A DNA stretch of 64,000 nt from Diphasiastrum complanatum (lineage: Eukaryota; Streptophyta; Lycopodiopsida; Lycopodiales; Lycopodiaceae). The position numbers and the translations under genes were made by a program. Positions 31,210 through 41,069 of this stretch are shown here, piece after piece; position 1 is the first letter of the stretch; each line of letters begins with the position of its first letter. The notes under the pieces were generated by a model. The model searched no databases, had not been told where the DNA came from, and was given only the letters and a program-made list of their open reading frames with translations. The stretch covers positions 23,060,663-23,124,662 of the forward strand of contig CM055103.1 in the NCBI GenBank assembly GCA_029204225.1, in the 5' to 3' direction.

Positions 31210-31735
31210 TGTCAAAAATCATAAAATAGGACTCAATTTTATTTACAAAAGATCAATAAGAGTGATTGGCGACTTGGTATGTTGATCTATCTTCAAAGTA
31301 GCATCCAAAACTAGCTTTTACTTGACAATTTCTACACGTCCAAGCAAGAACAATAAAAAAAAAAAAAAGATAATGATCATGGGCCTTCATATGATTATTA
31401 ATTATTTAATACGACCATGTCCGGAATGATGTAGCATAACTAATAACCACATACAACTGGAGACAGCCATTGTATGGCCTGCTAACAAAAAAATATGTTT
31501 ACTTAATAGATCCTAAGCATTCATTGGTAGTTAGTGTTGACCTTCTAGATTCCTACAATCTAGGAGATAACTCCTACAATCTAGGAGATTTGCTATTTGA
31601 ATCAAATAAAATGTAAGTACGATGGATATAAATATAATGATAAACATTTCACACTTGTGGACATGTCCTCACATGTATGGATCCACATAGATATCAAACT
31701 ACTTATGTTTACAAGGTAAAAATTGTAAAATCTAA
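31210..31735 (-). repeat. 5' LTR of the 29-32 kb copia
   Basis: Matches 29,241-29,770 with many substitutions and a differing block near 31,380-31,450. The primer-binding site is directly adjacent at 31,194-31,209. The outer end is eroded, so 31,735 is approximate. Confidence 0.75.
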
Positions 31736-31984
31736 TAGTACACACATATTGGTGGTCACGGGTGATAGAAGTACATGGTGGTGCCAGTTGGAAGCCATTG
31801 GGCAAGATAGCAGACTTGCATTAGATGAACTATATGTGGGACACATGGGAGATGAAAAATGGGTCAATGGTCACAACGCCACATGAAGATAAATAGTCTG
31901 CCATTTCATCAGAGATGTGCTCTCGCCCTGAATCAGAGAGTGGTAAGTTTGATGATTTTGTGATTTTCTAGTCGGTAGCTTGGA

Positions 31985-33279
31985 AAAACATTACAGTCAG
32001 ATATGAGGTAAGAGTTGATTCTATCGAACTATGCTCTTGAAGTCTGTTTCAGACTGTAGATTGCTTTATGCAGCTTGTACACTTTGTGCTCTCGGCCCTT
32101 GACTTAAAATCCTTTTGTTTGGAAGGTATACAACTCCTCTTCGATGTTGTCATTCAGAAACACTATCTTGACATCCATTTGGTGCATTTCGAGGTCTTTC
32201 GCGGCTGCTAATACAATTAGAGTACTAATTGACTGCTTCTTGATGACAAGACTAAAAATTTCTTGATAATCCACTCCTTGGACTTGAGTGAATCCTTTGT
32301 CCACCAACCGTGCTTTCCATTTAGCAATGGAACCATCAGAGTTGATCTTCTTTTTTAATATCCACTGTTGTCAATAACTCTCTTGTAAGTGGGAAAGTCG
32401 ACCAGTGTCCAGGTCTGGTTCGTCAAAAGTGAGCTGTACTCACTTTCCATAGCTTCTTGTCACTTCGCATCATCCTTGGAGTTAATTGCTTTGGTTAGGG
32501 TCTCTGGTTCTTCTGATGAAATCTAGAATGATTGAGGAGTATACCTCTCAAAAACTGTCCGAGTCTATGAGGATCTGCGGATGCTTGGTTGACAAGGATG
32601 CGATGATGCTTCTTCTTATATTTTTCTAGATCTGTTTGAGCTGGCTTGGTTTGGTCTAATGACAGGTATTGTCAGCTGCTCGGGTTCTATAGGTGTAGCT
32701 GTAGGTTCTGCAGAAGAAACATTATTGTTGAAAAATTCTATGCTACGTAAAATAGGATGAAATGACATAGCATCATTTATCAATGGCTGTTTAAAATCAT
32801 AGTATGTATGTTCTTGAAAAATTACATTTCTAGAGACAAATACTACATTGGTGGATGGATCATAAACTTTGTAAGCTTTATGTTCATCATGATAACCAAT
32901 GAAAATGCATTTATTTGTCCTATGATCTAGCTTATTCCTAAGCTATTTAGGAACATGAACAAAACATACACAACCAAATATTTTTAAATGGCTGACACTA
33001 GGCTTGTGTCCATGCCATACTTCATAAGGAGTTTACTGTTGGCGGCTTTGATACTGGATATGTTCTGTACGTAACAAGCTGTGGCAGTAGCTTGTGTCCA
33101 TAATCTCGTAGATAGATGTGATTGGTGTAGCATGGATCTGGCTGAGTTGAGAAGAGCTCAATTCTTCCTTTCTACAATCTCATTCTGTTGAGGTGAATAG
33201 GAAATTGTGAGCTATCTTCTAATACCATGTCCAGCTAGGTAGTTAGACATCTTGTTAGAGAGGTATTCACAGCCACCAT
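31985..33279 (-). pseudogene. copia integrase core end, linker and RT start (minus strand, split gene part 2)
   Basis: Reading leftward from 33,279, the integrase resumes at GGCEYLSNKM, continues through SPQQNEIVERKN (the D-D-35-E glutamate region) and the FV-G-Y type C-terminal region near 32,900. Then comes the linker and RT with LVDKGFTQVQGVDYQEIFS, LEMHQMDVKIVFLN and YKLHKAIYSLKQ. Several stops are present (for example in the KN-stop-ALL region near 33,160). It ends near 31,985 beside the eroded LTR. The N-terminal half of the same integrase lies at 38,210-38,467 across a 4.9-kb insertion. Confidence 0.85.
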
Positions 33280-33993
33280 TGTCAGAAATGATGAACTCCT
33301 ACAACTTTGTCATAGCACGAACAAGAAATGAAGGCCGAAGTGAACAATTCGTGATAGTCAACGTCCCTTGACTTGAAGCACGAACGATTCACGAATCATT
33401 CGTGAATTGTAAACACACCTCTAGGACCGCAAACCGCAAAGGGACGCAAAACAAAAGACTACGAAAGAAACAAAAAGAATGAAAGCAAACGAAGAGGAAT
33501 CTTCGCGCTGTCAGCTGGCTCAACAGGCTTGGAGTCGTAGACTTCATGCCAAGGTGAAACGAGAGGCAATGACGGAGACTAACTAATTAGTTGATTAGCA
33601 TTAACTAGTCTTGTGATTTCTGCGTTAAGGCATCTTGTAAACTCCACACTATGGAGGTATAAACTATCCTCTCTGGATCATAAACGGTGTGTGAAGAGAA
33701 GAGAATAGATAGATCTGTAAGAGAGAGAGAGAGAGGTAGTGAGTAGAGCAAAAAGAAAAATACTAGAAACAATAGAGCTGTGGATGAAAGTCTACCAACG
33801 AGCAGAACACATCGAAAGAGCAGAGTGTCATTCCGCCAACGAGCGAGACACTGAGGATCTCGCTCTAAAACTAAATTGATAATACAGTCACTCTATTTTC
33901 GTGTATCTCCCTGTCTTGTGTAATCTGTGTCTTGATTGCTAGAATAGAATGTGTTCTATGATGTGTAGTCGCGTGTCTAGGATCTTGTAAAAG
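33280..33993 (+). repeat. 5' LTR (alignable part) of chimeric element
   Basis: Matches 37,394-38,121 up to GTAAAAGC. It includes the AATTCACGAATGATTCGTGAATC-like imperfect palindrome (33,366-33,388) and GGTATAAACT (about 33,655), a likely TATA box. After 33,993 the sequence diverges completely from the 3' LTR. Confidence 0.85.
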
Positions 33994-34775
33994 CAAAAAT
34001 TTGGTGAAATTGACAATTTTGAAGCTAGTTGAAAATTGAAATCGGGTTTGGGATTATGATTTTCTACACATAACTGGTAATTTCTTCGTTGTTTGTGCAC
34101 CGTTTTAAAATTCATAAGGACATGAAGGAAGCTAATTATACTGTCAACTAGCCATGGAGAGATTCTGAGGCTTATGTCAGAGATTTGTCTGTAGACAGTT
34201 AACCTAGCAGATTTGTGGTAAAAGGTGAAAAAAGCCACTTTGTCAAGTTGAGCTAAAATCACCGTTTCTCCACGGAATTTCGTGATTGAATACTCTACAT
34301 ACTTGGTATCAGTAGGGCGACCCTGCTCCAGGCCTCAGATCATGCTCAAATCGATCCAAAAACGAGATTGATCAAGCAAAAATCAGCTTGGGGATGCGCG
34401 GCCGTAGACAGGGAGGAGCGTGGAGCTCGTGCGTGACGAATGGGGGTAGCAACTCAGGTTTAAAAAGTGTTTATTGGCCGCAAGAAAGGGTTTCGGCACA
34501 CAAAATTGCATGTGACCATAGGATTGGACTCCTACTGTGGCTATTGCTACGGCTGAAGGCGGTTGTTACAGGTGGATGCGGTCGTTATGGTCCAATGCAT
34601 ATGCAGGCTCGTGTAGCTGGTTTGATGTATCTGTTATGGCATTGCAGATAGATAGATAGATTGTTAGAAAAATCGGCGATGCAAGCCGTGTATTTGAGGT
34701 ACGTCGAGCTCGTCAGTCCGGAACGTCATTGGAAAGGTCTGTCGTCTAGTGTGGATCTAGGCCGGTAGAAGCAGG

Positions 34776-35492
34776 CCGTCGATTGAGATTTAAGACTGAC
34801 CGTCGGTTGAGATCTGATTGTATAGGCGGCGGTTGAGATCTAATACTGACCGTCGGTTGAGATCTGAGTGTAGCGCATCAGTTGAAATTTAACTGAGGGC
34901 GTCGGTTCAGATTTAACAGTGGCCGTCGGTTCAGATCTGAGAGATGGGCATTGGTTGAGATCTAACGGAGGGTGTCGGTTGAGATTTAGCAGTGGCCGTC
35001 GGTTGAGACTGAGAGATAGGCATCGATTAAGATCTAACGGAGGGCATCGGTTGAGATTTAACAGTGGCCGTTGGTTGAGATCTGAGAGATGGGCGTCGGT
35101 TGAGATCTAACGGAGGGCGTCGGTTGAGATTTAACAGTGGCTGTCAGTTGAGATCTGAGAGATGGGCATCGGTTGAGATCTAACGGAGGGCGTCAGTTGC
35201 GATTTAATAGTGGCCGTCGATTGAGATATGAGAGATGGGTGTCGGTTGAGATCTAACGGAGGGCGTCAGTTGAGATCTGAGAGACGGGCGTCAGTTGAGA
35301 TCTAACAGAGAGCGTTGGTTGAGATTTAACAGTGGCTGTCGGTTGAGATCTGAGAGATGGGCATCAGTTGAGATCTAACGGAGGGCGTCGGTTGAGATTT
35401 AATGCTCACCGTCAGTTGAAATTTGATTGAGGGCCGTCGGTTGAGATTTAATGCTAACCGTCGGTTGAGATTTGATTGTAGCGCATCGGTCG
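34776..35492. repeat. minisatellite with 24-25 bp unit and 73-bp higher-order repeat
   Basis: About 30 units share the core GTCGGTTGAGAT followed by a variable 11-13 bp. Three subtypes recur in order: TCTGAGAGATGGGC, then CTAACGGAGGGC, then TTAACAGTGGCC. The three together make a unit of about 73 bp, repeated about six times between 34,924 and 35,395 with occasional loss of one subunit. Flanking units at each end carry other tails. Confidence 0.9.
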
Positions 35493-36139
35493 AGACGTGA
35501 AGGGTGGTGTGGAAGAATATGTGATGATGGCTAAATGGGATGCGGCTTGAATGGCCCAAGGCTGTCACCATGGTTGAATGCAGGTTTGGCGATGGAAGGC
35601 AGTTGCAAGTATGGAATGCGGGAGCGACGGACGGATGGGAATTGCTTGATGCAATACGGTTGCTGCGATGGTCGAAGGGAATGCAGTCGCGATGAGCAGA
35701 TGAGTGTGTCGTTTGCAACGGTGGTCCGTTTACTCGATTGTTGCAAGTGTAGTCGAGGGGTTGGTGTTGGTTTGATGGAATTCTGTGGATGTGGACAAGG
35801 ATCCATTTGCGAGAATATGCCGTTGTATGGCAGTTGTGACGATGGAGTACTGGCGCAATCATGTGTGGTTGCGGTGGGCCGCAGACTACGGCTTTTGATG
35901 GAAACGGGCCCAACTGTGTAATGAGGGTGTTTTTGTATGCAGTTGCTTGTGGTGTTATGTGGATGCTTGTGGTGTTGGCAGTGTTTGTGATGGCGACGAT
36001 GGACGAGTGCAAAGCTGCTGTTGCAATGAAGGTGGCCGAGGGTAGTCGTAAGGTGTCTGTTTACGGTTTGATGTGGCTACGATGGGCGATGCGATGTGTG
36101 GAAGTGGTAAGGAACTGCTTCTGTCTAGGACATATAGAA

Positions 36140-36405
36140 TTGCGTCGGTTGAGATTTGAAGCAGATCCCATCGGTTGAGATTGAATATAGTTTGTCAGTT
36201 GAGATTTGATACAGGCTGTCGGTTGAAAATTGAGACAGGCCGTCGGTTGAGATCTGAAGCCTGCCGTCGGTTGAGATCTGATACAACGTGTCAGTTGAGA
36301 TCTCAATAGATTCATCACCAATGGTCGAGATGACGGATGATTGTCGGTTGAGATCGGACAGTGTGTGTCGGTGGAGATTCGAAGCTGGGGCTCCGGTTGA
36401 GATTT
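36140..36405. repeat. second, more diverged block of the same minisatellite
   Basis: About ten copies of the TCGGTTGAGAT core at roughly 25-bp spacing with heterogeneous tails, 650 bp beyond the main array and lacking the three-part higher-order pattern. Confidence 0.85.
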
Positions 36406-36740
36406 CAAGCGTGAGGAATGGGAGGAGCGTGAGATTGAGTAGAATCGAATCTAGGTCTGTTAGTGTGTGTGCAAGAACAACAAATTTGCGATTCTAACAA
36501 CATGTGGATATCGGCAAGGAGATAGCCATTGAAGTGGCTTTGTTCAATTGCGGAAACTCAGATGTGGTGAAATAATTGGAGTGTGTGTGTAGTAATCTGA
36601 GTGTGGACTTTGTTGTTGTGCTGTGGGATGTAGTATGGATTGGGGTTCAAGTAGCAACGGTGCCAAATGTTAACAGATCTACTGCTCCAGAGGACCTGTT
36701 GTTTACTTCGATTCTTTCTGGCCACTTTTTCAATTCTTTC

Positions 36741-37434
36741 TGGCCACTTTAATCAGCCAACATTCTTTGTTTATGCCTTGAGCCAATTCTCTTCCAATCT
36801 TGGCATGGCACATTGGCAAATGGCCAAATGAATCCTACAATATCTAAAGGGTACCCAGAATATGGGATTAACCTACAGAGCTGAAAACGAAAAAAAAGGA
36901 TTCGAGCTTCACCACTACGGTGATGCAAGCTGGGCGAGCTGCAAAGATGACATCAAGTCCATTGCTGGAGGATGTACAATAGCGGACGGAGCTGCAATCA
37001 GCTGGATATGCAAAAAGCAAACCTTGGTGGCTCAATCCTCTTGCAAAGCTAAATATGTCACAATTTCGAAAGTGGCGAATGAGGTAGTGTGGCTGCAGAT
37101 GATGCTGGAGGCAATCAAGATACCACAAGAAGGGCCAAGCATGATGAAGATGGACTCTCAGAGTGCCATCTATCTGTCCCAGGATCTTGTCTTCCACTCA
37201 GAGACAAAACACATACCTCTGAAGTACCATCACATTCGAGATTTGATCTCGAAAGGAGAGCTCCAGGTCCAGTATATAAAATCAAAAAATATGATTGCAG
37301 ATATGCTCACAAAGCCACTCGACAAGCCACTCTTTGCCAAGAAAAGAAAGACAATTGGACTAAATGTACAAAGCTGCAAGGTTCAAGAGGGAGTGTCAGA
37401 AATGGTGAACTCCTACAACTTTGTCGCAGCATGA
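36741..37434 (+). pseudogene. copia RT end plus RNase H in chimeric element
   Basis: From about 36,745 the RT tail leads through AHWQMAK, a stop at about 36,828, then YLKGT into RNase H, open for 190 codons from 36,862. Landmarks are HYGDASWASCKDD, SGWICKKQ-type wording (here ISWICKKQ), SSCKAKYV, MDSQSAIYL, ETKHIPLKYHHIRD and MIADMLTKPL. In the usual (T/C)-E-A-E-Y motif both acidic positions are Lys here, so the catalytic glutamate appears lost. The frame runs into the 3' LTR (TGTCAG at 37,394) before stopping. Purines CAAGAGGGAG precede the LTR as the polypurine tract. Confidence 0.9.
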
Positions 37435-38209
37435 ACAAGAAACGAAAGTCGAACGAGAACAATTTGCGACAGTGAACGTCCCTTGACTCGAAGCATGAAC
37501 GGTTCGCAAATCATTCATGAATCGTAAACACACCTCCAGGACCGCAAACCGCAAAGGGACGCAAAATGAAAGACTACGAAAGAAACAAAAAGAATGAAAA
37601 CGAAGAGGAATCTTTTGCACTGCCAGCTGGCAGCTCAACGGGCCTGGAGTCGTAGACTTCACGCCTAGGTGAAACGAGAGGCAACGACGAAGACTAACCA
37701 ATTAGTTGATTAGCATTAACTAGTCTTGTGATTTCTGTGTTAAGCCATCTTGTAAAGTCCACACTGTGGAGGTATAAACTATCCTCTCTGGATCATAAAT
37801 GGTGTGTGAAGAGAAGAAAAAAGATAGATCTGTAAGAGACAGAGTAAGAGATAGAGAGAGAGATAGCGAGTTGAGCAGAAAGAAAAATACTAGAAACAAT
37901 AGAGCTGTGGATGAAAGTCTACTAACGAGCAGAACACAGCGAAAGAGTAGAGTGTCATTTCGCCAATGAGCAACACACTGACGATCTCATTCTAAAACTA
38001 ATCTAATAATACAGTCACTCTATTTTTGTGCATCTCCTTGTCTTGTGTTGTTTGTGTCTTGATTGCTAGAATAGAATGTGTTCTGTGATGTGTAGTCGCG
38101 TGTCTAGGATCATGTAAAAGCTTCCGCGCAAAAAAAAATTTCAAAGACACAAAATCGTTCGCGAATACAAAAATGAAATCGAAAAATAAATTGTTTCGTT
38201 TTCGCGACA
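37394..38209 (+). repeat. 3' LTR of chimeric element
   Basis: 816 bp from TGTCAGAAATGG to TTTTCGCGACA. Same family as 39,046-39,881. Confidence 0.9.
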
Positions 38210-38467
38210 ACCATTAGTTCGGAGTGCTGAAATTACTTTTGCAGACATTTGTGTCTCATCCATGGCCTTGAATCTCTTGAAGCATTCAAAGGCTTCATAT
38301 TTGTGCTTAATGAACATGACTGTAGACCATCTAGAATAATCATCTATGAAAGTGATAAAATAGATAGCATTTCCTAAGAACAGAGTTGGCATTGGACCAC
38401 AAAGATCCTGTAGCATATCAGGTAGGATAGCTCCATCAGAAACATGTACCCTGTACCATCTGATCAC
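38210..38467 (-). pseudogene. copia integrase N-terminal half (minus strand, split gene part 1)
   Basis: The first half of an integrase core: DLCGPMPTLFLG (first catalytic Asp region), YFITFIDDYSRW, and FKRFKAMDE. It ends with ALRTNG at the ACCAT target site, where the expected S-D-N-G-G-E-Y has lost its Asp. It continues in frame at 33,279 once the chimeric element is removed. Upstream of 38,467 the similarity stops, so gag and protease are missing. Confidence 0.88.
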
Positions 38468-39045
38468 TAAGTATCCACTACCCGCTGATAGCTTCCCAAG
38501 AATCTATCCACCTATAGTGCAACTAGACTCCAATTGGATCTAACCAAAAGCTGCATCCTACTTACCAAATAATGATGGATAAAAACAACATGTGATGCCA
38601 CCGTGGAGATCATTTTGCATATAACCATGCATCTCACCTTATCACTTGCCAAAGTATCAATTGTCACTCACTGAGCAACCATCTCCATCCTTGTCAACTC
38701 ATAACCATGGGCATGCTAGCCTTGTAATGCACTCCATGCACTCAAGATATGTACCACCACTAGGTACACTCCATGCCACCCACCTCCAAGTAGGCTTGAC
38801 CTGTCCCTAGGTCACCATCCTGCTATCCAAGCCGATCGCCAAAGCATCACCTACCTCTCCTGGATCCTAGTAGTGTCGCTTGCTCTCCCTGGCTATGTGC
38901 CACCCGACACCATGCCAACGCAAGCTCATTCATGAGTCACCACTCACAGAATCTTGAGACTAATGTCTCCATGATCGTACTGAGGTATATGGCTATGAGT
39001 GACTTCCTCTAGGCTTACCCATGATATCACCACCTGTGAATCTGA
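38468..39045. other. no gene recognised
   Basis: A C-rich segment (many CCATG, CACC words) between the integrase fragment and the next LTR. No frame or motif of note. Confidence 0.4.
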
Positions 39046-39881
39046 TGTCAGAAATGGTGAACTCCTACAACTTTGTCGCAACACAAACAAGACACGAAGG
39101 TCGAACAATTCACAACAATCAACATGATCTTGACTCGAAGCACAAACGAGAACAATTTGCGACAGTCAACGTGTCTTTGACTCAAAGCACGAACGATTTG
39201 TGAATCAATCGCAAATCACAAATACACCTCCAGGACTGCAAAGTCGAAAAAGGGATGTGAAACAAAAACTATGAAAAGAACGAAAGCAAACGGGAGATTA
39301 CGAAACAGATGAAGGAAAATCTTTCGCGCTGCTAGCTGGCAGCTCAACGGGCTTCATGCCCAGCTGAAACGAGTAGCAATGGCACAGACTAACTAACTAG
39401 TTGATTAGCGTTAACTAGTGATGTGATTCTATGTTTAGCTATCTTGTAAACTCCACATAGTGGAGGTATAAACAATCCTCTCTAAATCATAATAAAGTAG
39501 TGAATACAAATATATGTAAGAGATAGAGAGAGACGTAGCGAATAGAGTAAGAAAGAAAAGACACCATAGTTGTGTATAAAAGTCTGCTAACGAGCAGAAC
39601 ACAGCGAAAGAGTAGAATGTCATTTTGCCAACTAGCGTGACACTGACGTATTAACTCTAAACTAAAACTGATAATTCAGTCACTCTATTTTCGTGCATCT
39701 TGTCTTGTGTTGTAGATCATGATTGCTAGCATAGAATATGTTCTGTGATGCATAGTCGAGTGTCTGGGATCCTGTAAGGGCTTCCGCACAAAAGAAAATT
39801 AAAAGACAGAAAATTGTTTGCAATAATTAAGACGAAGTGAGGACGAACACAAATCAGTCCCACGCACGTGCTCCCGCGACA
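39046..39881 (+). mobile_element. copia 5' LTR, third copy of the TGTCAGAAATGG family
   Basis: 836 bp, TGTCAGAAATGG...CCCGCGACA, homologous along its length to 37,394-38,209 but more diverged. The primer-binding site TGTTATCAGAGCCA follows at 39,882-39,895, and gag starts at 39,947. GGAGGTATAAAC near 39,463 is a likely promoter. Confidence 0.88.
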
Positions 39882-39946
39882 TGTTATCAGAGCCAACATG
39901 TTATCACTACTGATATCCCAGCAGTGATTCTTTCAGACAACATAAT

Positions 39947-41069
39947 ATGGCTACGACAATCCAGACCAGAGTAGCAATCAGTCTCGATGGCGCAAATTAC
40001 AAAATCTGGAAATTCAAAATCAAAACACTCCTGAAGGGCGAAGGCATCTGGTCGGTGACCAAGCTCTTAGAGTTGCAGCCTCCAGAGGGAGACCTGAGGA
40101 GAGTTATGGCTCCAGAGGGAGACCCGAGGAGAGACCCACGAAAGGATGAGCGCGCAATGGCGATCATCGTTTCGTCCATAAATGAAAATCTATTCATGCA
40201 GATTGAAGACTGCGAAAGTAGCCATGCAGCATTGGAAAGATTAAAGCAGAAGTGTGGTGAAGACTGCAGCTTCAGTCATGCACCTTCACAATCAGATGCA
40301 ATCAATATGGTGGGATGGCAACCAGTTGGATCAGCACGTTGAGAAGATCATAACTATCTTCACTCAACTTGTTGTATCAGGACAGGAGTACCAGGTCCCA
40401 GCACCACAGCAGCTGATGTACTTCATGAAATCTCTACCGACGTCCTATCAGCCGCTGAGAATGCTCATATTGAGTCTACTAGATATGACATTCGACAAAG
40501 CAGTCAGTCTTGTCGTTGATGAGAGATTGATGAGAGACAAAGGAGAGGGAAGCAGTGATCAAGAGAAGGCCCTCTTCACGAAAGGCAAGAAGAAGAACAA
40601 AAACAAGCCAAGATTCGAGAAGATGAAGTCCTCGAATCAACAATCTTCTTCCTGCAATCACTGTCATAAACCAGGTCATACAGCCAACAAATGTTGGTTC
40701 AATCCAGCAATACCTTGCATGCACTGCAAGAAGAAAGGGCATTCTACATACGACTGCAGATTCAACCCAAAAAGAAAAAACAAAGCTGAAAAAGCAAACG
40801 TTGCAGAATCTTCCAAAGATGCAGAAAGAGGAGACGAAGCTTTCATGATACTCGACGAAGCTTCGACAAGCTACTCCGAACATGACTACGATGTGGTCAT
40901 CGATTTAGGAGCAACATCTCACATAACCTGCAACAAGAAGATCTTGATCAACTTTTGCGAACTCAAAAATGACAAAGCGGTGATTCTAGGCGATGGAAGC
41001 AGACATGATGTCAAAGGCATCGACTCTCTACAACTACGAACACTATTAGGCCAAGCAGAGCTGCCATGA
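39947..41069 (+). pseudogene. copia gag and protease
   Basis: The ATG at 39,947 follows the primer-binding site by 50 bp. The N-terminus contains LDGANYKIWKFKIKTLL. A 10-residue PEGDLRR/PEGDPRR duplication lies near 40,080-40,135. A frameshift near 40,260 moves the frame to 40,254-41,069. That frame has two complete zinc knuckles, CNHCHKPGHTANKC and CMHCKKKGHSTYDC (both C-X2-C-X4-H-X4-C), unusual in copia gag, which mostly has one. The protease active site reads DLGATSHIT instead of D-S-G. A TGA at 41,067-41,069 interrupts before ALYVPSLKKDLLSIS. Confidence 0.9.

Larger units (their letters stand above)
29241..31735 (-). mobile_element. internally deleted copia element with both LTRs (minus strand)
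   Basis: The two LTR copies are 29,241-29,770 and 31,210 to about 31,735. The 29.2-kb copy has TGTCAAA/TTTGACA ends. Reading on the minus strand, the 31.2-kb copy is the 5' LTR and is followed by a primer-binding site TGGTATCAGAGCCCAG (31,209-31,194). The 3' LTR is preceded by the purine tract GAGGAGGAG (about 29,780-29,772). Only about 1.4 kb of interior remains: an unassigned 5' part and the RT tail plus RNase H. Gag, protease, integrase and most RT are deleted. Both LTRs carry CACACGTGTG-like palindromes, perfect twice in the 29.2-kb copy. No clean target duplication was found because the outer end of the 31.7 kb LTR is eroded. Confidence 0.85.
33994..36740 (+). other. unfamiliar interior of chimeric element
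   Basis: This segment has no counterpart in the related element at 39-42 kb. It contains TTGGTATCAGTAGGGCGACC (34,304-34,323), a poor match to a primer-binding site. Next is G-rich sequence with long minus-strand frames (35,326-36,012 and 36,061-36,408), then two arrays of a GTCGGTTGAGAT repeat. Those frames read the repeats in all three phases (NLNRRP, RSQPT, ISTD), so coding is doubtful. The origin is unknown; it may be captured host or foreign-element DNA. Confidence 0.6.
33275..38214 (+). mobile_element. chimeric LTR element inserted in copia integrase, ACCAT target duplication
   Basis: LTRs start TGTCAGAAATG at 33,280 and 37,394; the 3' LTR ends CGCGACA at 38,209. Identical 5-bp target duplications ACCAT flank the unit (33,275-33,279 and 38,210-38,214). 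Removing the element and one ACCAT restores a continuous integrase frame on the minus strand. The body is odd. The last 90 bp of the 5' LTR are replaced, and 34.0-36.7 kb is GC-richer unfamiliar DNA with two minisatellite blocks. Only the RT end and RNase H of copia remain before the 3' LTR. The LTRs are about 90 percent alike by eye. Because the target duplications match, the chimera probably inserted as a unit. Confidence 0.9.

Noticed and set aside
34776-35492. CRISPR-like pattern: repeated 12-14 bp core with about 11-bp variable parts
   Set aside because: The variable parts are not unique spacers but recur in three types, the unit is too short, and the context is a plant retroelement. It is a minisatellite.
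35326-36408. Long minus-strand open frames (228 and 115 codons) rich in Ser, Arg, Asn, Thr and Pro
   Set aside because: They read the minisatellite in changing phases (NLNRRP, RSQPT, ISTD), overlap plus-strand frames of similar length, and show no domain. They are probably a by-product of a G-rich repeat.
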